A stretch of DNA of 36,401 nucleotides from a virus. The position numbers were made by a program, and so were the translations under genes. The stretch spans positions 1 through 36,401 of IMG/VR virus record IMGVR_UViG_3300010885_014407, one strand, 5' to 3'. Positions 32,679 through 36,401 of this stretch are shown here, one piece after another. The notes below the pieces were generated by a model. The model saw only the letters and a list, made by a program, of their open reading frames with translations. It did not search any database and was not told where the DNA came from. How positions within the stretch are numbered: the first letter of the stretch is position 1; the number at the start of each line of letters is the position of its first letter.

Positions 32679-33359
32679 ATGATACATTATCACGGTGCAG
32701 ATATTAATCCAATTGCGGCATTATATGAAATGGCTGGACGCCATTTTTGTGTTTCATTTTTATATCAATCTCATGTTGCAAGGGTGCATTCTATTGGACA
32801 AAGTGTAATGCTTGACAATGGGGCATTTACTGCTTGGCGCAAAGGCACAAATATTGATTGGAATAAATATTATGCATGGGTTGATAAGTGGTTAGATTGC
32901 CCAACAACATGGGCAGTTATACCAGATGTTGTTGAAGGTGGACCGGAACAACAAGATGAATTAATAGCAAAATGGCCGCATGGTCAAAAAGGCGCACCTG
33001 TTTGGCATATGCATGAACCAATTGATCGGCTGGTTCAATTAACTGAGTTTTGGCCTAAAGTATGCGTTGGTTCATCAGCCGAATATAGTTCTGTTCTATC
33101 TGATTCATGGTGTCATCGGATGGATGTGGCATGGAATGCTATTTCAAAAAAGCATAAAAGATTACCTTGGATTCATATGCTGAGAGGAATGGCCTGCTCT
33201 GGCAAGCGTTGGCCGTTTTCTAGTGTTGACAGCACTGATATTGCGAGGAACCACCACCTTCCCCACAAAAACCCAAGGGGTATGGCAACTAAATGGGATG
33301 GGCAACAATGCCCATTTACATGGGCAATTCAACCTGAACAAATGGAGTTATTGAAATGA
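32679..33359 (+). CDS. dpdA: DpdA-like DNA 7-deazaguanine transglycosylase
   Basis: A 226-aa protein with the TIM-barrel pattern of tRNA-guanine transglycosylases and their DNA-acting DpdA relatives. Motifs: MIHYHG start; Asp46 in LDNGAF (like the TGT Asp in DSGGF); Asp83 in IPDVVEGG; PVWHMHE (106-113); VCVGSSAEY (128-136); HMLRGM (166-171); Asp184/Asp187 in SVDSTD, where TGT has its nucleophile-bearing DxxxPTR strand. By family knowledge it would swap guanine in DNA for preQ0 or a relative. It lacks a TGT zinc site and is shorter than TGT (about 375 aa). It overlaps the next gene (ATGA), a precursor transporter, strongly supporting the reading. No good ribosome site precedes the ATG. Confidence 0.75.
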   Translation: MIHYHGADINPIAALYEMAGRHFCVSFLYQSHVARVHSIGQSVMLDNGAFTAWRKGTNIDWNKYYAWVDKWLDCPTTWAVIPDVVEGGPEQQDELIAKWPHGQKGAPVWHMHEPIDRLVQLTEFWPKVCVGSSAEYSSVLSDSWCHRMDVAWNAISKKHKRLPWIHMLRGMACSGKRWPFSSVDSTDIARNHHLPHKNPRGMATKWDGQQCPFTWAIQPEQMELLK

Positions 33360-33904
33360 AATGGATATTGCTTATTGCGTATGCTGCGTGTGTCCCATTT
33401 GCTAATTGGATGATTAGTAATGTGGGAGAATGCATTCCAAATGGCCCATGTTTATTGCCAATGGGATTTGGCTTGTCGGCTCCGTCAGGTGTTCTTATTA
33501 TTGGCGCAGCTTTAATGTTGCGAGATGCCATTCAAATGGTTGCCGGGTGGCGTTGGGGATTAATTGCAATTGGTATTGGTGCAGTTATTTCATATTTGTT
33601 TGCTTCGCCATTTATTGTTGTGGCAAGTGTAATATCTTTTGTGTTGTCTGAACTGGCAGATTTTGCTGTTTATACGCCATTAGCAAAAAAACGTCTTACT
33701 TTGGCTTTGGTTGCATCTGGAATTGTTGGAGCAATCATTGATAGCGCAGCGTTTCTTTTGATTGCTTTTGGCTCAATAGATTACATTGGCGGACAAATTA
33801 TTGGTAAAATTTATGCGGTAATTTTTGCATCGGTTGCTATACCATTAATAAGAAAAATGTTATTAAATGGGAATAACTTTAAAATTCCATTGCATCTAGT
33901 TTGA
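33356..33904 (+). CDS. VUT/YhhQ-family queuosine (7-deazaguanine) precursor transporter
   Basis: A 182-aa membrane protein with about five or six helices (around 3-20, 44-54, 66-82, 85-99, 116-134 and 153-166). Family features: LMLRDAIQ (Arg56, Asp57), ISYLFASPFIVVASVISFVLSELADFAVYTPL (Ser98-Glu99-Leu, Asp102, Tyr106), Asp129 in IIDSAAFLLIAFGS and GQIIGKIYA. This is the VUT family whose E. coli member YhhQ imports preQ0/preQ1. Shorter than YhhQ (about 221). It starts in ATGA with dpdA, so both are made together in the inner membrane and cytoplasm of the infected cell, respectively. Role in phage DNA modification is inferred from this pairing. Confidence 0.82.
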   Translation: MKWILLIAYAACVPFANWMISNVGECIPNGPCLLPMGFGLSAPSGVLIIGAALMLRDAIQMVAGWRWGLIAIGIGAVISYLFASPFIVVASVISFVLSELADFAVYTPLAKKRLTLALVASGIVGAIIDSAAFLLIAFGSIDYIGGQIIGKIYAVIFASVAIPLIRKMLLNGNNFKIPLHLV

Positions 33905-33942
33905 TGGTTAGTTAAATTGAAATTGTTAAAGGAGAAATAACA

Positions 33943-34182
33943 ATGGCAATCAAATATAAAGTAGATACTAAAATACCAATGCCCACGTTTAAAACACGGG
34001 CATCATCACGTTATCCATTTGGTGATATGGAAGTTGGTGATAGTTTCCATGTGCCACTGATGGACGTTGCATCTGGCAAATCATTGCGTCAAACCAGCTA
34101 CGCAGCCAATAGGAAGCACATAGGAAAAGTATTCCGCGTGGCTGACACGGATGGCGGCTTTCGGGTATTTCGTGTGAAGTAA
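33943..34182 (+). CDS. Small conserved phage protein, unknown
   Basis: A 79-aa protein with AAAGGAG before ATG. Core RYPFGDMEVGDSFHVPLMD, then SYAANRKHIGKVFRVADTDGGFRVFRVK. The pattern (YPFxxMEVGDSF…R…GK.F…G.RVWRV) is a common small phage protein of basic beta type, possibly DNA- or RNA-binding. Function unknown. Followed by a structured leader. Confidence 0.55.
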   Translation: MAIKYKVDTKIPMPTFKTRASSRYPFGDMEVGDSFHVPLMDVASGKSLRQTSYAANRKHIGKVFRVADTDGGFRVFRVK

Positions 34183-34319
34183 TTCCTCCTCTGTTCCTTA
34201 TCATGGGGGAAGGTCTTAGGTGCATAAGGTGCTACTACGCTGGGCGGGGGCGTAGTTTAAGATAATGGTAAGTGGAAGCTGCGAACCATAACCCGCTCTA
34301 ACGCTCTAAGGAGAACACA
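34183..34319 (+). promoter_or_regulatory. Structured leader with possible pseudoknot and tandem repeat
   Basis: No gene in these 137 bases. ACTACGC (34234-34240) pairs with GCGTAGT (34250-34256). The nine-base loop contains GCGGG (34244-34248), which can pair with CCCGC (34292-34296), giving a pseudoknot. ATGGT (34265-34269) pairs with ACCAT (34285-34289). CGCTCTAA is repeated head-to-tail at 34294-34309, right before AAGGAG. Some of it looks like a tRNA-Gly 5' half, but no full cloverleaf forms. Confidence 0.45.
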
Positions 34320-34562
34320 ATGGACATTGTTGATGAAGTAAAAGCGATCTTTGATGATAAAAACGGCATCATCGAACAGCTTAGGAAAGATATTCACAGC
34401 CTAAAGATTGCCAATAGGGATTTGCTGGATTGGTACGATTCATCGCGGGAGGACGCGGCGCGTTTGCGGGAAGCGTTGAAAGAAATACTGACACATGAAA
34501 CAGATTATGAACCTTACGATTGTATTGAAATTGCCCGCGCCGCACTGAAGGAGGGTGAGTGA
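34320..34562 (+). CDS. Coiled-coil early protein, MDIV/AALK paralogue 1
   Basis: An 80-aa helical protein: MDIVDEVKAIFDD, a coiled coil (IIEQLRKDIHSLKIANRDLLDWYDSSREDAARLREALKEIL) and the C-terminal IARAALKEGE. The N-terminus and C-terminal AALK motif recur in the proteins at 35364 and 35606. AAGGAG is six bases from ATG. The layout (Ead/Ea22-like coiled coil with ARxAL end) is common in phage accessory regions. Role unknown. Confidence 0.55.
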   Translation: MDIVDEVKAIFDDKNGIIEQLRKDIHSLKIANRDLLDWYDSSREDAARLREALKEILTHETDYEPYDCIEIARAALKEGE

Positions 34563-34786
34563 TGAAGGGAACACCAGAGATTAGCCCGGTTATTTGGCTG
34601 GAACAAAAAGTTCAAGAACAAGACAACGAGATTAGAAAGCTGGAGTCTGATCTTCTGGCGGCAGAAATGCGGGAACAATTTTACGCTAAAACATTAGCAC
34701 ATTATGTTAAACGAATTAAGGAATTGGAAGACAATGCCAAAAGAAAAGAAAATGACGGAAGAACAGAAGCGTCTGTTGAAGATTGA
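34562..34786 (+). CDS. Small coiled-coil protein
   Basis: 74 aa from ATG 34562, overlapping the previous stop (TGATG) and seven bases after GGAGG. A nearly continuous helix with heptad-like charge (EQKVQEQDNEIRKLESDLLAAEMREQ, HYVKRIKELEDNAKRKEN). No known family. Confidence 0.5.
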   Translation: MKGTPEISPVIWLEQKVQEQDNEIRKLESDLLAAEMREQFYAKTLAHYVKRIKELEDNAKRKENDGRTEASVED

Positions 34787-34901
34787 AATAGCCAAGCGTG
34801 AAGCCCGAATACAATCCATCAGAAAAACACAAGGTGGGGAAGGCGTAAAACCAACGGTTACATTGCCTAAGTTTTCATGGGATAAGAAAGACGAAGCATG
34901 A
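34734..34901 (+). CDS. Small basic coiled-coil protein
   Basis: 55 aa from ATG 34734, in another frame overlapping the previous gene by 53 bases; AAGGA lies about ten bases upstream. Basic helix (EEQKRLLKIEIAKREARIQSIRKTQ), then VTLPKFSWDKKDEA. The stop overlaps the next ATG (ATGA). The long overlap lowers confidence. Confidence 0.4.
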   Translation: MPKEKKMTEEQKRLLKIEIAKREARIQSIRKTQGGEGVKPTVTLPKFSWDKKDEA

Positions 34902-35080
34902 CTAATAAAGTTGGGCAGCATGTTGGCAAATGGACAGAGGAGCGAATTAAAATTGCTTTGGATCATTTGCACAATGGCTTGTCCTTAACGCAAGCCGCCA
35001 AGGAAATGGATATTAGCCGCATGGCTCTTACAAAGGCATTAGAGCGACACGGCGTTAAACCAAGGAGAATATGGATATGA
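34898..35080 (+). CDS. Small helix-turn-helix DNA-binding protein
   Basis: A 60-aa protein that is one HTH: WTEERIKIALDHLHNGLSLTQAAKEMDISRMALTKALERHGVKPRR, followed by a short tail. The pattern resembles GcrA/Fis-like and sigma-type HTHs (a W-start helix, then SLTQAAKEMDISR). A GcrA-like relation would suit an alphaproteobacterial host, but that is speculative. ATGA junctions on both sides. Confidence 0.6.
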   Translation: MTNKVGQHVGKWTEERIKIALDHLHNGLSLTQAAKEMDISRMALTKALERHGVKPRRIWI

Positions 35081-35364
35081 CTAACAATTTGCATTACGTG
35101 ACGCCTGATGAGGCGATTAAAAAAATATGTCCGTTAAAAGCAACATCGGACGTGGATGACGTCAGTGGTCAGTGCGTTTCGCATGAATGCATGGCTTGGC
35201 GGTGGGTAGATGAAACCAGCAAAACTTATATTTGGGCAGCTACGGACTCTGACCCAAAACCACGGGAAAATTGGATTGCTATTGAAGAATATGAAATTCT
35301 TGGCAGAAAGGCAGGAATGTTCAAAGAAGGCCCGACCCACGGTTATTGCGGGATGGTGCGGTAA
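35077..35364 (+). CDS. Cysteine-rich conserved phage protein
   Basis: 95 aa from ATG 35077 (GGAG nine bases upstream; the earlier ATG at 35071 is too near it). Starts TPDEAIKKICPL, then CVSHECMAWRWVDE and ends GYCGMVR. The Cys arrangement (CP, CxxxxC, GYCG) fits a small metal-binding family I recall in phages (CxxxxCMAWRW … GYCG); zinc or Fe-S is unproven. The stop overlaps the next ATG (TAATG). Confidence 0.55.
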   Translation: MTNNLHYVTPDEAIKKICPLKATSDVDDVSGQCVSHECMAWRWVDETSKTYIWAATDSDPKPRENWIAIEEYEILGRKAGMFKEGPTHGYCGMVR

Positions 35365-35606
35365 TGGATATTGTTGAACGGTTGCGAGAGTTTGTAGGGC
35401 AATACCTCGGCGATGCGGATTTGGACGACGAATTGACCGAAGCCGCCGATGAGATTGTGCAGATGCGAGAAGACATGGTGGAAATAATGTGGTTGCTAAC
35501 GCGAGGCCCGAACCGCACACGAGATATTATGGCTATCATAAATCCGTGGATACTTAAACACGCTACGTACCTTAACGCCCGCGCCGCATTGAAAGAGAGT
35601 GAGTGA
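35364..35606 (+). CDS. MDIV/AALK paralogue 2
   Basis: 80 aa from ATG 35364, overlapping the previous stop. MDIVERLREFVGQYL, an acidic helical body and a C-terminal NARAALKESE. Similar to the proteins at 34320 and 35606 at both ends. Same role unknown. Confidence 0.5.
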   Translation: MDIVERLREFVGQYLGDADLDDELTEAADEIVQMREDMVEIMWLLTRGPNRTRDIMAIINPWILKHATYLNARAALKESE

Positions 35607-35827
35607 TGGATATTGTTGAGCGGTTAGATGAGCATTTGCGGTTTAATGGCAAAGACCAGTTATCGCGTGATGCAAAAAATTATATTGAGCAGTTGCGGGA
35701 GGCGTTAAACGCGGACAATCAAACAATCCGTCTGCATCTTGGTGAAATGACACAGCAAGAAATGAGAACGGTAAAAGCAGCGTTTGCATGGGTTCTTTCC
35801 CGCGCCGCATTGAAAAATGGTAAGTGA
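35606..35827 (+). CDS. MDIV/AALK paralogue 3
   Basis: 73 aa from ATG 35606, overlapping the previous stop. MDIVERLDEHLRF, a helix (RDAKNYIEQLREALNADNQTIRL) and C-terminal LSRAALKNGK. Its first seven codons match those of paralogue 2 almost exactly, and the end codes CCCGCGCCGCA as in the other two copies. Helical; role unknown. Confidence 0.5.
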   Translation: MDIVERLDEHLRFNGKDQLSRDAKNYIEQLREALNADNQTIRLHLGEMTQQEMRTVKAAFAWVLSRAALKNGK

Positions 35828-35834
35828 CGCACTG

Positions 35835-35859
35835 CCCTACAAATTTTTAATTTGTAGGG
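35835..35859 (+). other. Perfect 10-bp hairpin after paralogue 3
   Basis: CCCTACAAAT (35835-35844), loop TTTTA, ATTTGTAGGG (35850-35859). No T-run follows, so it may be an operator or factor-dependent terminator. The gap 35828-36002 also holds TTACC-GTTT-GGTAA (35906-35919) and TCATCAA-T-TTGATGA (35945-35959). Confidence 0.6.
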
Positions 35860-36002
35860 TGCCAAGGGAAGTCCTTCTCAATCGGTTCGTTCAGCGTGGG
35901 TCACGTTACCGTTTGGTAAGAGACCTGTGGTCACACCGCCTCTGTCATCAATTTGATGAATTGGTTTTCTATGATGGTTTTGCCTTTTAACAGGAGATTC
36001 AA

Positions 36003-36401
36003 ATGTCTTTTAAAGTTCAAACCCTGACCGCCAGTTTTACCTTGGGCATGGAGCCAAAGGCGGAATTTAGCGCGGATGTTTACACCATAGGAGCCAAACC
36101 CATGTCTTGGAACTACCGCATTGTTCTGGAGCCAAAGAACGAAACTGAAAAGTTTTCGGAAAATTTCTACACCATCCGTGAAGTGTTTTACGACGAAGAC
36201 GGTGAGATCACCTTCTGGTCAGATGATGGCGCTTGCACGGAAGGTACGACCTACGCAGAGATAACGGAAGATTTTAAATTGCAAGGCGAAGCGTTTGATC
36301 GTCCTGCCCTTAAAATTGAAAAAGACGAGGAAGGCAATGACTGCCTTGTTGAATTTGAAATTGAAGACGAAGACGCAGAATCATCGGAAGATGAAGATGA
36401 A
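36003..36401 (+). CDS. Conserved small phage protein with very acidic tail (3' end outside)
   Basis: Open from ATG 36003 to the window end (133 codons, no stop seen), with AGGAG six bases upstream. Residues about 35-110 read MSWNYRIVLEP, then YTIREVFYDEDGEITFWSDDGA, TTYAEITEDFKLQGEAFDRPALKIE. I recall this pattern (WNYRV … IHEVYYDEDGK … GET.EEL..DL) from phages and bacterial chromosomes. From about 111 it is almost all Asp and Glu. Cytosolic; function unknown. The acidic tail could mimic DNA or bind a basic partner. Confidence 0.65.
   Translation, partial: MSFKVQTLTASFTLGMEPKAEFSADVYTIGAKPMSWNYRIVLEPKNETEKFSENFYTIREVFYDEDGEITFWSDDGACTEGTTYAEITEDFKLQGEAFDRPALKIEKDEEGNDCLVEFEIEDEDAESSEDEDE

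Noticed and set aside
34244-34300. tRNA gene (Gly-like 5' half)
   Set aside because: Only 57 bases span the GCGGG/CCCGC ends; no proper anticodon arm or T-arm can be drawn, and no CCA. Reported only as tRNA-like leader.
1-36401. Integrase, excisionase or attachment site (temperate phage)
   Set aside because: No tyrosine or serine recombinase motif and no flanking att-like repeats were seen; lysogeny cannot be judged from this window.

Overview
This window is most of the genome of a tailed bacteriophage with a short tail (podovirus type, P22-like tail machine). It is not bacterial chromosome: nearly every base is coding, genes overlap by 1-14 bases (ATGA, GTGA and TAATG junctions), and almost all recognisable products are virion, lysis, recombination, replication or packaging proteins. 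The DNA is moderately AT-rich. The host is not identified. A gene-transfer-agent-type three-segment holin, a GH108 lysozyme, an SSB-type acidic tail and a short GcrA-like helix-turn-helix protein fit a Gram-negative, perhaps proteobacterial, host (inference). No integrase, excisionase or clear lysogeny cassette is seen. Portal, scaffold and coat genes are also absent. They would normally lie between the terminase and the gp4-like adaptor that opens the window, so they probably sit just outside its edges.

Layout. 1-20167 (+) is the late block: gp4-like adaptor, zinc-knuckle structural protein, two NGGTG-repeat tail fibres (the second ending in a self-cleaving S74 chaperone), small virion proteins, holin and lysozyme, a second adaptor-like protein, a gp10-like tail hub, a GNAT acetyltransferase and two very large putative ejection proteins. 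20214-23700 (-) is a recombination operon: DUF6378-like protein, HNH protein, unknowns, a small protein with an SSB-type tip, ERF annealing protein and Gp157-like protein. 23763-30336 (+) is the replication/early block: small regulator, RusA resolvase, DnaA-domain-IV-like protein, RadD-like SF2 helicase, P4/TOPRIM primase and many small unknown genes. The - and + early operons diverge from a compact control region at 23701-23762.

30477-33904 (+) holds terminase small and large subunits. They are followed directly by a DpdA-like transglycosylase and a VUT/YhhQ-family 7-deazaguanine-precursor transporter. I read these last two as a compact DNA-modification module: the transporter raises the precursor pool (preQ0 or preQ1) and the transglycosylase exchanges guanine for it in phage DNA, shielding it from restriction. 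No 7-deazaguanine synthesis genes are in the window, so precursor would come from the host or the medium. 33943-36401 (+) is a run of small accessory genes with structured leaders, including three paralogues that share their N- and C-terminal motifs, ending in a truncated acidic protein.

Non-coding highlights are a duplicated promoter-leader module (27494-27550 and 28321-28378, conserved without gaps), a divergent promoter/operator candidate, a possible pseudoknot leader at 34234-34296, a palindrome before the terminase genes and a 25-base hairpin at 35835-35859.
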